From contig NZ_JAGGNU010000024.1 of assembly GCF_018614915.1 (NCBI RefSeq), forward strand, positions 164,964-228,963: a DNA stretch of 64,000 bases, given 5' to 3'. Positions 7,590 through 19,117 of this stretch are shown one piece after another. The first letter of the stretch is position 1. Every line of letters begins with the position of its first letter. The position numbers and the translations under genes were made by a program. The notes below the pieces were generated by a model. The model made no database searches. It was not told the DNA's origin and was given only the letters and a program-made list of their open reading frames with translations. This DNA is from Variovorax paradoxus (lineage in GTDB: Bacteria > Pseudomonadota > Gammaproteobacteria > Burkholderiales > Burkholderiaceae_C).

Positions 7590-9821
7590 TCAAGAAAACT
7601 CGAAAGGCTGTACTTCCTGCCACCAGTCCAGCACCCATTCGACCGATTGCTCGACCGAGAGAAGGGAGTTGTCCAGGAGGCGGGCATCAGGCGCCGGCTT
7701 CAGTGGCGCGACGCTGCGGGACGAATCCCGCAGGTCGCGCGCTTCCAGGTCGGCGCGAAGACCGTCGATTGTAGTGGAAATACCCTTTGAAATCAATTGC
7801 TTATGACGCCGCTCGGCACGCTGGGCGGCGTTTGCGGTCAGGTAGACCTTCAGCGGCGCGTCCGGGAAAACGACAGTCCCCATGTCGCGGCCGTCGGCCA
7901 CCAAGCCGGGGAGGCGGCGGAAGCTCTGCTGCAGCGTCATGAGCGCATCGCGCACGGCCGGAAGCGCCGACACGCGGGAAGCATCCATGCCCGCGGCCTC
8001 GGCGCGGATGGCGTCGCTCACGTCTTCGCCGGCGAGCAGGATCTTGCCTTCGCTGAAGCGAAGCGGCAGCGTGCGGGCGAGCGCGGCGATCTGCGCCTCA
8101 TGGGCGGCATCCGGCTCCAGGCCGCTGCGGCGCATCGCCAGGCCGGTCACGCGGTAGAGCGAGCCCGAATCGAGATAGTGGTAGCCGAGCCGGCGCGCCA
8201 GCTCGAGCGCCAGCGTGCCCTTGCCGGAAGCGGTGGGGCCGTCGACGCAGATCACCGGCACCTCGGCGGCCTCGGCCACCGAGAACAGGGTTTCGAAATA
8301 GTCGGGAAAGGTCTTGGCGACGCAGTGCGGCTCGAGGATGCGCAGCGGCACGCGCGCCGGATTGAAGGCCGCAAGCGAGAAGCACATCGCCACGCGGTGG
8401 TCGTCGTAGGTGCGAATGCTGGCCGCGCGCCAGCCCGCTGCGGCCAGCGGGTGCACGCGGATGAAGTCGATGCCGTCTTCCACTGTGGCGCCCAGCTTGC
8501 GCAGCTCGGTGGCCATGGCGTCGATGCGGTCGGTTTCCTTCACGCGCCAGCTCGCGATGTTGCGCAGGGTGCAGGGGCCGTCGGCATAGAGCGCCATTGC
8601 CGCGAGCGTCATCGCTGCGTCGGGGATGTGGTTGGCGTCGAGATCGATGGCCTTGAGCGGCCAGGCGCCGCGCGAGACCTCGAGCCAGTTGGCTCCGCTG
8701 TCGACGCGCGCGCCCATTTGCCGAGCGGCTTCGACGAAGCGGATGTCGCCCTGGATCGAGTCGGCGCCGACGCCCTCGATACGAATGCCGGTATCGCTCG
8801 CGATTGCGCCGAGCGCGATGAAATAGCTGGCCGACGAGGCGTCCGCCTCGACGTGGATGTCGCCGGGCGAGCGGTAGCGGCTGCCCGCGGGAATGGTAAA
8901 GCGCTGCCAGCCCTCCCGCCGGACCTCGATGCCGAAGCGCGCCAGCAGGTTGAGCGTGATCTCGATGTAGGGCTTGGAAATCAGCTCGCCCACCACCTCG
9001 ATCACGATGTCGCGCCCCGCCGGGGGGGCAGCGCCCTCGGGGGGCAGCGAACCACGCGAAGCGGGGAGCGTGGGGGCCGGCGTCCCCGCCGCCGGGCCGC
9101 CCCCAGGCGGGGCAGCGCCCTCGGGGGGCAGCGAACCACGCGAAGCGGGGAGCGTGGGGGCCGGCGTCCCCGCCGCCGGGCCGCCCCCAGGCGGGGCAGC
9201 CCCCTCGGGGGGCAGCGAACCACGCGAAGCGGGGAGCGTGGGGGCCGGTGTCCCCGCCGCCAGCGGCAGGGCGAGCAGCAGCGCGGTCAGGAACTGGCTG
9301 GAGACGTCGCCGCGCACGCGGATCGGCGCCTCGAGCTGCAGCGCCTCGAGGGCCACCGGATGGACGTGCAGCGGGGGGTAGCCGGGATTGCCGGTGTAGT
9401 CGATGCGGCAACCGAGCTGGACCAGCGCGTCGACCAGGTCGCCGATCGGCCGTTCGTGCATGCGCGGCACGCCGCGCAGTTCGAAGTCGCCGCCGAGCAG
9501 GGCGAGCGCCGCGGTCAGCGGCCGCATCGCGGTGCCGGCATTGCCGAGGAAGAGCGATGCGCCCGGCGTTTGCAGCTTGCCGTCAAGGCCGTCGATGCGC
9601 AGCGCGGTGCCGGCGCGCTCGATGCGACAGCCGAGCGCGGCGAGCGCATCGAGCATCACCCGGGTGTCGTCCGAATCAAGCAGGTCGTGCACGGTGGTCG
9701 TGCCGCCGGCGAGCGCCGCCAGCAGCAGCACGCGGTTGGAGATGCTCTTGGAGCCGGGCAGCCGAACCGTGCCGCTGGCCGCGGCGAGCGGCGGGATGTC
9801 CAGGAAAGGCGTGGAAAACAT
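7590..9821 (-). CDS. aroA-cmk: Bifunctional EPSP synthase / cytidylate kinase with an internal repeat insertion
   Basis: A 743-residue fusion. Residues 1 to about 520 are 3-phosphoshikimate 1-carboxyvinyltransferase (shikimate pathway, glyphosate target): [24 protein letters not shown] (class I, glyphosate-sensitive type), the substrate loop [12 protein letters not shown] at 172-182 and SKPYI at 282-286. From about 521 a CMP kinase begins, with the P-loop [12 protein letters not shown] and a complete length. Between SSQFLTALL and SKPYI an extra stretch of about 80 residues (189-268), made of three copies of a 28-residue Pro/Gly/Ala unit, interrupts a loop that is very short in E. coli AroA. 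The ATG at 9821 sits 2 bases after the tyrA stop. The fusion itself is, to my knowledge, usual in Comamonadaceae; the repeat insert is not a normal part of the enzyme. Confidence 0.93.
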   Translation of the reverse strand: MFSTPFLDIPPLAAASGTVRLPGSKSISNRVLLLAALAGGTTTVHDLLDSDDTRVMLDALAALGCRIERAGTALRIDGLDGKLQTPGASLFLGNAGTAMRPLTAALALLGGDFELRGVPRMHERPIGDLVDALVQLGCRIDYTGNPGYPPLHVHPVALEALQLEAPIRVRGDVSSQFLTALLLALPLAAGTPAPTLPASRGSLPPEGAAPPGGGPAAGTPAPTLPASRGSLPPEGAAPPGGGPAAGTPAPTLPASRGSLPPEGAAPPAGRDIVIEVVGELISKPYIEITLNLLARFGIEVRREGWQRFTIPAGSRYRSPGDIHVEADASSASYFIALGAIASDTGIRIEGVGADSIQGDIRFVEAARQMGARVDSGANWLEVSRGAWPLKAIDLDANHIPDAAMTLAAMALYADGPCTLRNIASWRVKETDRIDAMATELRKLGATVEDGIDFIRVHPLAAAGWRAASIRTYDDHRVAMCFSLAAFNPARVPLRILEPHCVAKTFPDYFETLFSVAEAAEVPVICVDGPTASGKGTLALELARRLGYHYLDSGSLYRVTGLAMRRSGLEPDAAHEAQIAALARTLPLRFSEGKILLAGEDVSDAIRAEAAGMDASRVSALPAVRDALMTLQQSFRRLPGLVADGRDMGTVVFPDAPLKVYLTANAAQRAERRHKQLISKGISTTIDGLRADLEARDLRDSSRSVAPLKPAPDARLLDNSLLSVEQSVEWVLDWWQEVQPFEFS
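9011..9261. repeat. Three-copy 84-bp tandem repeat inside aroA
   Basis: Units start at 9027, 9111 and 9195; the first two are complete and the third runs to about 9261. The copies differ at only two visible sites (a G/C change near 9200 and a C/T change near 9249). Because 84 is 28 codons, every copy keeps the aroA frame. The unit is G-rich on the plus strand (runs CGGGGGGCAGCGAACCACG and GCGGGGAGCGTGGGGGCC). From memory, very similar G-rich elements occur between genes in Variovorax and relatives, so this looks like an intergenic-type repeat captured and expanded in a coding region. Confidence 0.9.
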
Positions 9822-9823
9822 GC

Positions 9824-10702
9824 TCAGTCGGGCGAGGCGGCCGCGCCCGGCCGCCATTGGCTGCGAACGCGGCTTGCTGCCTCGATCGCGTTCTCCAGGG
9901 CCTGCGCATCGTTGCCGCTCATCAAGGTCTCGAGCTGCGACAGTGCGGCGCGAAAAGCCTGCGAATGCTGCAGCACCTGATCGCGATTGGCCAGCAGCAC
10001 GTCGCGCCACATGGCCGGATCGCCGGCCGCGATGCGCGTGAAGTCGCGAAAACCGGGGCCGGCCAGCTCGAGGAAGCGTTGGCCCTCGGGCTGTGCGGTG
10101 AGGGCGTTGACGAAGGCGAACGCGAGCAGGTGCGGCAGATGGCTGACGGCCGCGAAGGCGCTGTCGTGCCCCTCCGGCGTCATCGTGACGACCTTGGCGC
10201 CAACCCCCGTCCAGACCTGCGTGGCGCGCTGCACGTTGGAGCGTCGCGTGGCCTTGATCGGCGTGAGCACGACCTGGCGCCCGGTGTACAGGCCGGCGTC
10301 GGCATGCTCGACGCCGGCGACTTCCTTGCCGGCGATCGGATGCGCGGGGACGAAGGCGCCGAGCTGATCCTGCAGGCCGCGCCGTGCGGCCTCGATCACA
10401 TCGCCCTTGGTCGAGCCCACGTCCATCACCAGCATCTGTTCCGTGATGCCGTGGCGGATCGCCTTGAAGGTGGCTTCCGATGCGCCCACCGGCACGGCGA
10501 TCAGCACCAGGTCGGCACCCGATACCGCCAGCAGGGCGGAGGGCGCCGCCACGTCGATCACGCCGAGCTGGCGCGCGCGTTCCGTGGTTGACGGCGACTT
10601 GCTGTAGCCGACCACGCGCTTGACCAGCCGCGCGCGTTTGAGCGCCAGCGCAAAGGAGCCGCCCATCAGGCCGCAGCCGATCAAGCCGAGCTGTTCGAAC
10701 AT
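9824..10702 (-). CDS. tyrA: Prephenate dehydrogenase
   Basis: A 292-residue NAD(P)-dependent dehydrogenase of tyrosine synthesis. The N-terminal Rossmann motif [17 protein letters not shown] is followed by [11 protein letters not shown], the signature [14 protein letters not shown] with the catalytic histidine, and the helical dimerisation half ([33 protein letters not shown]). No ACT domain, so not the E. coli fusion type. Start at 10702 chosen because the Rossmann strand begins at once; a longer reading adds unrelated residues. Eight bases after pheA and 2 before aroA-cmk, so a single operon. Confidence 0.95.
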   Translation of the reverse strand: MFEQLGLIGCGLMGGSFALALKRARLVKRVVGYSKSPSTTERARQLGVIDVAAPSALLAVSGADLVLIAVPVGASEATFKAIRHGITEQMLVMDVGSTKGDVIEAARRGLQDQLGAFVPAHPIAGKEVAGVEHADAGLYTGRQVVLTPIKATRRSNVQRATQVWTGVGAKVVTMTPEGHDSAFAAVSHLPHLLAFAFVNALTAQPEGQRFLELAGPGFRDFTRIAAGDPAMWRDVLLANRDQVLQHSQAFRAALSQLETLMSGNDAQALENAIEAASRVRSQWRPGAAASPD

Positions 10703-10710
10703 GGGCGGCC

Positions 10711-11829
10711 TCAGGCGGTGACGGGGTAGGCGCCGATGACTTTGTAGAACGCGCAAAGCTTGCGCAGTTCGGCGAGGGCGGCGGCGACGTTGGGCTGCGA
10801 CGGATGGCCGTCGAGATCGATGTAGAAGTAGTACTCCCACTGGCCGGTGCGCGCCGGTCGCGACTCGAAGCGCGTCATCGAGACATTGTTGGTCTTGAGC
10901 GGCACCAGCAGGTCGTGCACTGCGCCGGGCCGGTTGGGCACGGAGACCACCAGGCTGGTGCAGTCCTTGCCCGAGGCCGGCGGCATGGCCAGGGTCTGCG
11001 GCAGGCAGATGACGGCGAAGCGCGTGCGGTTGTACGAGTCGTCCTGGATCGCGTGCGCGACGATGTGTAGCCCGAAGCGGGTGGCAGCGCGCTCGCTTGC
11101 CAGGCCGGCCCAGGCCGGATTGCCGGCCGCCAGCCGCGCGCCTTCGGCGTTGCTCGAAACGGCGCGCCGCTCGGCGTTGGGCAGGTGCTTGGAAAGCCAG
11201 GTCTGGCATTGCGCGAGTGCCTGGGGATGCGCGAGTACCGCCTCGATGCCTTCGAGCTCGTTGCTCGTGCGCAGCAGGTGATGGCGCACCAGCAGGCTGA
11301 CTTCGCCGACCACGTGCGTGGGTGAGTGCAGGAACAGGTCGAGCGAACGCGTGACCACGCCTTCGGTGGAGTTCTCGACGCCGACCACGCCATATTGCGC
11401 GCTGCCGGCGGCGGTGGCATGGAAGACCTCGTCGAAGCTGGCGCAGTAGATCAGGTCGGCCGCGCCGCCGAAGTATTCGATCGCAGCCTGTTCGCAGAAG
11501 GTGCCTTCGGGACCGAGCACGGCGACGCGCTGCGGCGATTCGAGGGCCAGGCAGGCCGACATGATCTCGCGCCAGATCGCCGCCACGTGCAGCGCCTTGA
11601 GCGGTCCGCCGTTGCTCTGCTGCATCTTCTCGATCACCTGCGCCACGCGATCGGGCCGGAAGTAGGGCGTGCCCTCGCGCTTCTTGACTTCGCCGACCAG
11701 CTCGGCGACGTGCGCGCGGCGGTTCAGCAGGTCGAGCAGTTGCTGGTCGAGCGAATCGATCTGCACGCGCAGATCGGCGAGGCTGGCGGAATTGTCTGAG
11801 GCGGGGGGCTGTGGGGTGGGTGCGGTCAT
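10711..11829 (-). CDS. pheA: Chorismate mutase / prephenate dehydratase (P-protein)
   Basis: A 372-residue bifunctional enzyme of phenylalanine synthesis. Residues 15-100 are the AroQ chorismate mutase ([22 protein letters not shown]), residues 105-280 the prephenate dehydratase ([28 protein letters not shown], and NRTRFAVI with the TRF active-site motif), and the C-terminal 80 residues an ACT regulatory domain ([17 protein letters not shown], then [21 protein letters not shown], where ESRP binds Phe). Feedback inhibition by Phe is therefore expected. Between serC and tyrA in the conserved order. Confidence 0.97.
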   Translation of the reverse strand: MTAPTPQPPASDNSASLADLRVQIDSLDQQLLDLLNRRAHVAELVGEVKKREGTPYFRPDRVAQVIEKMQQSNGGPLKALHVAAIWREIMSACLALESPQRVAVLGPEGTFCEQAAIEYFGGAADLIYCASFDEVFHATAAGSAQYGVVGVENSTEGVVTRSLDLFLHSPTHVVGEVSLLVRHHLLRTSNELEGIEAVLAHPQALAQCQTWLSKHLPNAERRAVSSNAEGARLAAGNPAWAGLASERAATRFGLHIVAHAIQDDSYNRTRFAVICLPQTLAMPPASGKDCTSLVVSVPNRPGAVHDLLVPLKTNNVSMTRFESRPARTGQWEYYFYIDLDGHPSQPNVAAALAELRKLCAFYKVIGAYPVTA

Positions 11830-11848
11830 CGGTCAGGTGCGCATGCGT

Positions 11849-12967
11849 CTAGGCATGCGACCGTTCGAATTCTCGCATGTAGCTCACGAGCGCCTGCACG
11901 CCGCCCAGCGGCATTGCGTTGTAGATGCTGGCCCGCATGCCGCCGACCGACTTGTGTCCCTTCAGCTGCAACAGGCCCGCTTCGCGCGCGCCGGCCAGGA
12001 AGGCCTCGTTGCGGCTTTCGTCCTTGAGGAAGAAGGGCACGTTCATGCGCGAGCGGGAATTGGCAGCGACCTTGTTCTCGTAGAAGGCGGAAGCGTCGAT
12101 GAAGTCATACAGGAGCCGCGCCTTCGCGATGTTGCGCTGCTCCATCGCCTCGAGGCCGCTGAGCGGACCCTCGGTCTGTTGCAGCAGCCACTGGAAGGTC
12201 AGCCCGGCGACGTAGATGCCCCAAGTCGGCGGCGTGTTGTACATCGACTTGTTGTCCGCCACCGTCTTGTAGTTGAAGGCGCTGGGGCAGATGGCGAGCG
12301 CGCGGTCGAGCAGGTCTTCGCGCACGACAACGATCGTGAGGCCTGCGGGGCCGAGGTTCTTCTGGGCGCCGCCGAAGGCCAGGCCCACGCGGCGCCAATC
12401 GACCGGCCGCGAAGCGACATGGGAAGAAAAATCGATGACCAGCGGTGCGTCGCTGCCGAGCGCGGCGAGATCCGGCAGGTCCTGGAACTCGATGCCGTGG
12501 ATCGTCTCGTTGGAGCAGATGTGCACGTACGACGCATCGCGTGCGAGCTGCCAGCTTGCGGGATCGGGCAGGCGCGTGTGCTGACTGTCGGCGTTGGACG
12601 CAGCGACGTTCGTCTTGCAGTAGCGCTGCGCTTCCTTGTGCGACTTGGCGCTCCAGCTTCCCGTGATCACGAAGTCGACGCTGCCGCCGCGCGACAGGTT
12701 CATCGGGACGATCGCGTTCTCGCCGAGGCCGCCGCCCTGCATGAAGAGGATGTGGAAGTGCGCAGGCACCGCCAGCAGCGTGCGGAAATCGGCTTCGGCC
12801 TGCGTGCAGATCGCGCCGAACTCCTTGCCGCGATGGCTCATCTCCATCACGCTCATGCCGCTGCCGTGCCAGTCCAGCATCTCGGCGGCGGCGCGTTGCA
12901 GCACCGCCTCCGGCATCGCGGCCGGGCCGGCGGAGAAGTTGTACGGTCGCGGACCTGCTTGCTGCAT
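11849..12967 (-). CDS. serC: 3-phosphoserine/phosphohydroxythreonine transaminase
   Basis: A 372-residue PLP enzyme (class V fold) that makes phosphoserine and also serves pyridoxal phosphate synthesis. Visible signatures: [16 protein letters not shown] at the start, SHRGKEF, and [17 protein letters not shown] with the Schiff-base lysine. The ATG at 12967 overlaps the DUF2059 stop by one base; a GTG at 12970 directly in front is an equally possible start. Full family length. Neighbour pheA is 19 bases downstream. Confidence 0.96.
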   Translation of the reverse strand: MQQAGPRPYNFSAGPAAMPEAVLQRAAAEMLDWHGSGMSVMEMSHRGKEFGAICTQAEADFRTLLAVPAHFHILFMQGGGLGENAIVPMNLSRGGSVDFVITGSWSAKSHKEAQRYCKTNVAASNADSQHTRLPDPASWQLARDASYVHICSNETIHGIEFQDLPDLAALGSDAPLVIDFSSHVASRPVDWRRVGLAFGGAQKNLGPAGLTIVVVREDLLDRALAICPSAFNYKTVADNKSMYNTPPTWGIYVAGLTFQWLLQQTEGPLSGLEAMEQRNIAKARLLYDFIDASAFYENKVAANSRSRMNVPFFLKDESRNEAFLAGAREAGLLQLKGHKSVGGMRASIYNAMPLGGVQALVSYMREFERSHA

Positions 12968-13544
12968 CACTTCTTGGCAGGCGCCTTGGGCGCTGGCTTG
13001 GCCGGCCCTGCTGCGCCGTTGCCGGTGGGAGCGCCGAGTGCCTTGGCGACGTTGGCGTCGAGCGTGCGCATCTTCGGCTCGATGCTGGTGCGGGTCTCGG
13101 CAACCAGCTTTTCCGTCAGTGCGGTCTGCATCTTCGGATTGAGCTCCTGGTACTTCTTGCTCAGGGGCGAGTTGATCCAGGCCAGCAACTGGCGAAGTTC
13201 TTCGTCGCTGAAGTTGTCACGCAAGAGCGGACCCAGCGCGTCGGGTGCGAGTGCGACTGCCTTGTCGCGCACGATGGGATAAGCCTCGTCGAAGTACTTC
13301 TTGAGCTCGGCATCGGCCGCCTTGGCGGCGGCCTCGCGCTTCTCGGCGGGCACTTGCGTCTGGAGATATTGCGAACCCGCCTGTGCGATGGGGGCGCTGG
13401 ATTGTTCGACCAGCCCGCGCGCCAGGGCCTCGATGCCCGGGCGCTGCAGATCGATGAACTGCTTGACCATGGCGGCCTTGTCCTGGGCCATGGCGATCGA
13501 GCTGCCGGCGAGCGCGACCGTCAAGAGCGCGAGTTTGAGTTTTT

Positions 13545-13548
<4 letters not shown>
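12967..13548 (-). CDS. DUF2059 periplasmic protein
   Basis: A 193-residue secreted protein: residues 1-21 are a signal peptide ([21 protein letters not shown]), the middle is the helical DUF2059 domain with [22 protein letters not shown], and the last 30 residues are Ala/Pro/Lys-rich. The start is GTG, forming GTGA with the gyrA stop, so translation is coupled to gyrA. Function is unknown in the family. The same gene is, from memory, often found between gyrA and serC in Burkholderiales. Confidence 0.85.
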
Positions 13549-16193
<2,645 letters not shown>

Positions 16194-16417
16194 GGGCAGC
16201 GGGCTGACAGCAAGGAGCCGAAATTTTACGCCGTGAAGGGTGTCGCACCGCCGCAACACAAGGCCGGTATTCCGCCTCCGTCCTACGTTTCGGGGGCGCC
16301 TCTCGGGGGGTTTGCCAAAGACCCTATGGCACAATCGCCTCAACGTTTTGGGTGGTGGTCACTTAAAACGTCCTTGATTCGCAGCGCGGCTGCGGCTTTT
16401 TCCCCAAGAGGAGAACC

Positions 16418-17074
16418 ATGAAGAAACTGAATAAAGTGGCGATGATGTTTGCAGTCGCTGCGCTCGCCACTGCCGCCGGCGCGCAGACCCGTGTCACTGC
16501 TGCAGACGGTGGTCCCGTGATCGACAACTGGCAAAACGGCACTAGCGAACTCGTCTGGAAAAACGGTACCAACGAACTGTGCTGGCGCGATGCCAATTGG
16601 ACGCCCGCAACGGCTGCCGCTGGTTGCGACGGTGCCCTTGTTCCCGCTGCACCTCCCGTCGCCGTGACCCCGGCTGCTCCGGCACCCGCAGCACCTGCTG
16701 CTCCGGCTGTCGCCGCTTCGAAGGTCACCTTCGCCGCTGACGCATTCTTCGACTTCGACAAGTCGGTCCTCAAGCCTGAAGGCCGCGCCAAGCTGGACGA
16801 CCTGGTTTCGAAGATCCGCGACGTGAACCTCGAAGTGATCATCGCCGTCGGCCACACCGACTCGATCGGCACCGATGCCTACAACCAGCGCCTGTCGGTC
16901 CGCCGCGCTGAAGCCGTCAAGGCCTACCTGGTCTCGAAGGGCATCGAACGCAATCGCGTCTACACCGAAGGCAAGGGCGAGAAGCAACCCGTCGCCGACA
17001 ACAAGACCAAGGAAGGTCGCGCCAAGAACCGCCGCGTGGAAATCGAAGTGGTCGGTACCCGCGCCAACCGTTGA
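16418..17074 (+). CDS. ompA: OmpA family peptidoglycan-binding protein without beta-barrel
   Basis: A 218-residue exported protein with a signal peptide (residues 1-22, cleavage after AGA), a short region with two cysteines (ELCWRDANW and AAGCDG), an Ala/Pro hinge at about 87-105 and a C-terminal OmpA domain at 110-213 (FFDFDKSVLKPEG, VGHTDSIGTDAYNQRLSVRRA, KNRRVEIEV) that binds the peptidoglycan peptide through the Asp and Arg. The N-terminal part is too short for an eight-stranded barrel, so it links the cell wall to the outer membrane only if the Cys region or another protein anchors it. Strong ribosome site AAGAGGAGA; a terminator follows, so it is a single-gene unit, divergent from gyrA. 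Confidence 0.92.
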   Translation: MKKLNKVAMMFAVAALATAAGAQTRVTAADGGPVIDNWQNGTSELVWKNGTNELCWRDANWTPATAAAGCDGALVPAAPPVAVTPAAPAPAAPAAPAVAASKVTFAADAFFDFDKSVLKPEGRAKLDDLVSKIRDVNLEVIIAVGHTDSIGTDAYNQRLSVRRAEAVKAYLVSKGIERNRVYTEGKGEKQPVADNKTKEGRAKNRRVEIEVVGTRANR

Positions 17075-17088
17075 TTCGCAAGAATCTC

Positions 17089-17119
17089 TAAAAAAACCCC
17101 GCCTCGGCGGGGTTTTTTT
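17089..17119 (+). terminator. Rho-independent terminator of ompA
   Basis: CCCCGCC and GGCGGGG pair around a tight loop, with an A-run before and seven T after, 15 bases past the ompA stop. The A-run makes it possible for both strands, but no minus-strand gene ends here. Confidence 0.9.
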
Positions 17120-17200
17120 ATGGGCGATCGCATTGCGATTTTGCGGCGCTGGATTCCCTATGACGGGTTCCGGCAATTCGCATCGTTTCATAATCCGCAT

Positions 17201-17923
17201 ATGACCGATACCGTGAATGCCGATCCGGCGGAACTCGCCAAATTTTCTGAGCTCGCGCACCGCTGGTGGGATCTGGAAAGCGAATTCCGACCGCTACACG
17301 AAATTAATCCGCTGCGCCTGGAGTGGATCGAGAGCATTGCGCCGGTTGCCGGGTGCCGAGTGCTCGACGTGGGTTGCGGGGGCGGAATCCTTGCCGATGC
17401 CATGGCGCGAGGGGGCGCCGACGTCCTGGGCATCGATCTGGCCGACAAGGCCCTCAAGGTCGCCCAATTGCACGCGCTGGAAGCAGCGACACGCGGTGTG
17501 AAGTACCGCGAAATCAGTGTCGAGGCGCTGGCCGCCGAACAGCCCGAGAGCTTCGACGTCGTGACCTGCATGGAAATGCTCGAGCACGTGCCCCAGCCCG
17601 CCTCCGTCGTGAAGGCCTGCGCGCAGCTTGTCAAGCCGGGCGGCTGGGTGTTTTTCTCGACCATCCATCGGAACCTGAAGTCCTTCCTGTTCGCGATTGT
17701 CGGTGCCGAGTACATGCTGGGTCTGCTGCCGCGCGGCACGCACGAATACCAGAAGTTGATCCGGCCCAGTGAGCTCGCCGCGCATTGCCGTGCCGCGAAG
17801 CTCGATCTGCGTCACACGCGTGGCCTGGAGCACAACCCCGTGACGCGGCGTTATTGGCTTAGCGACGACACCAGCGTCAACTACATGTTTGCAACTCGCA
17901 AACCATCGGTGTCCCAGCCATGA
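17201..17923 (+). CDS. ubiG: Ubiquinone biosynthesis O-methyltransferase UbiG
   Basis: A 240-residue class I SAM methyltransferase that carries out both O-methylations of ubiquinone synthesis. Signatures: AKFSELAHRWWDLESEFRPLHEINPLRLEWI at the N-terminus (family specific), the SAM loop VLDVGCGGGILADAMA, and FDVVTCMEMLEHVPQP. The ATG at 17201 is preferred; an earlier in-frame ATG at 17120 lies just downstream of the ompA terminator and would add a 27-residue non-family leader. The stop overlaps gph by ATGA. Confidence 0.96.
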   Translation: MTDTVNADPAELAKFSELAHRWWDLESEFRPLHEINPLRLEWIESIAPVAGCRVLDVGCGGGILADAMARGGADVLGIDLADKALKVAQLHALEAATRGVKYREISVEALAAEQPESFDVVTCMEMLEHVPQPASVVKACAQLVKPGGWVFFSTIHRNLKSFLFAIVGAEYMLGLLPRGTHEYQKLIRPSELAAHCRAAKLDLRHTRGLEHNPVTRRYWLSDDTSVNYMFATRKPSVSQP

Positions 17924-18591
17924 TGGCGGCCGATGCGACGCAGGCTGTGCTGTTCGACCTCGACGGCACGCTGATCGACAGCGCGCCGGACCTGGGCGCC
18001 GCGGCCGATCAGATGCGCACCGATCGAGGCCTGGCCTCGCTGCCCCTGGAGCGCTATCGCCCCATGGCCGGGGCCGGCGCGCGCGGGATGCTGGGCGTGG
18101 CCTTCGGCATCACGCCGGATGCGCCGGATTTCGTACCGCTGCGCGACGAGTTCTTCCTCAACTACGAAGGCCGGATGCTGCGCAACACGCTGGTCTTCGA
18201 AGGGGTGGCCGAATTGGTCGAGGCACTTTGCGCGCGCGGCCTGCAGTGGGGCGTGGTCACCAACAAGTCGATGCGCTTCACCGGCCCGCTCACGCGTGCG
18301 ATACCGCTGTTCGGAACCGCGCGTGCCATCGTGGGCGGCGACACGACACCGTACGCCAAGCCCCATCCCGAACCTCTCTTCGAGGCCGCGCGGCAACTGG
18401 GCGTGCCGCCCGACCGTTGCATCTACGTCGGTGATGACCAGCGCGACATGGAAGCGGGCCGGGCCGCAGGCATGCGGACGGTCGCTGCCGCCTATGGCTA
18501 CATGGGAGCGGACGCGGATGTGACCCTGTGGCAGGCCGATGCCGCTATCACATCACCCATGGAGCTCTTGCAACTACTCAAACAGCCCTAA
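17920..18591 (+). CDS. gph: Phosphoglycolate phosphatase-type HAD hydrolase
   Basis: A 223-residue HAD-superfamily phosphatase of the GPH/PGP group. Motif I is LFDLDGTLIDSAPDLG (nucleophile and acid Asp), motif II the VVTNKS stretch, the conserved Lys is in TPYAKPHPEP, and motif III is YVGDDQRDMEAGRAAG. Expected reaction: dephosphorylation of 2-phosphoglycolate. Translationally coupled to ubiG, an arrangement common in proteobacteria. Its last codons contain the ssrA promoter: the TAA stop is part of the -10 hexamer. Confidence 0.9.
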   Translation: MMAADATQAVLFDLDGTLIDSAPDLGAAADQMRTDRGLASLPLERYRPMAGAGARGMLGVAFGITPDAPDFVPLRDEFFLNYEGRMLRNTLVFEGVAELVEALCARGLQWGVVTNKSMRFTGPLTRAIPLFGTARAIVGGDTTPYAKPHPEPLFEAARQLGVPPDRCIYVGDDQRDMEAGRAAGMRTVAAAYGYMGADADVTLWQADAAITSPMELLQLLKQP

Positions 18592-18594
18592 AAT
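18568..18594 (+). promoter_or_regulatory. Likely sigma-70 promoter of ssrA
   Basis: TTGCAA (18568-18573) and TAAAAT (18589-18594) with a 15-base spacer, 9 bases before the tmRNA 5' end. The spacer is slightly short, but the -10 match is good and nothing else fits. The -10 lies over the gph stop codon. Confidence 0.55.
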
Positions 18595-18603
18595 CAGTCG
18601 CTT

Positions 18604-18991
18604 GGGGCTGCACTGGTTTCGACGCGGGTTCGGAATCGCAGCGGGGCATGTCGAGCTGAATGCGCTCGTAAAACAGATTCAAACAAACTAACTGCAAACG
18701 ACGAACGTTTCGCACTCGCCGCTTAATTGCCGGTGAGCTTTGCAACAGCAGGCCGATGGGCTGGGCAAGGGGGCGCTAGAGCAATCTGACGCCTCCCGGC
18801 TGCAAAGATAATCTACATTGGCTGGCCCCGATCCGGGTACCTTGGGTCGGGGCGAGAACATAGGGTGCTGGCGGCCGGTGTAGCGTGCGACTGCGCGACA
18901 CCGGTGGCGAGATCCAAATCAGATCGCTAAACATGTAGAACTGCGCGACGAAGGCTTGCGGACGGGGGTTCAAATCCCCCCAGCTCCACCA
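18604..18991 (+). ncRNA. ssrA: Transfer-messenger RNA (one-piece)
   Basis: 388-nt tmRNA that rescues stalled ribosomes. The 5' end GGGGCTGCACTGGTTTCGAC and the 3' end with T-arm GGGTTCAAATCCC and acceptor CAGCTCCACCA pair to form the tRNA-like domain. The reading frame begins with GCA at 18694 and encodes ANDERFALAA, ending in TAA at 18724, a betaproteobacterial degradation tag. It is a normal uninterrupted molecule rather than the two-piece type. No integrase or duplicated 3' end follows, so the common integration site is empty here. Confidence 0.98.
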
Positions 18992-19117
18992 TACAAATGC
19001 ATCCAGCGGGCGGCCGATGAGGCCGCATGGCTGCTGCTCATCCACTCGAAGGTTCAGCGGGGCTCGCGATGCCCTGAGTGCGAGCTATAGTCGGCGTCGC
19101 TCTTCCAGAGGACCCCC

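Noticed and set aside
9011..9261. CRISPR-like array
   Set aside because: The units are direct tandem copies without unique spacers, in frame inside aroA, with no cas genes nearby.
7797..9980. 727-codon plus-strand frame over aroA-cmk
   Set aside because: Shadow of the minus-strand enzyme; its repeats are only the complement of the 84-bp tract.
16311..16335. ompA promoter TTGCCA ... CACAAT
   Set aside because: Only 12 bases between the hexamers; no convincing alternative could be fixed in the gap.
17120..17200. Longer UbiG start
   Set aside because: ATG at 17120 lies directly behind the ompA terminator and adds a non-family leader; the ATG at 17201 matches UbiG.
18992..19117. Integrated element at the ssrA 3' end
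   Set aside because: No integrase, no second copy of the tmRNA end and ordinary chromosome genes follow.
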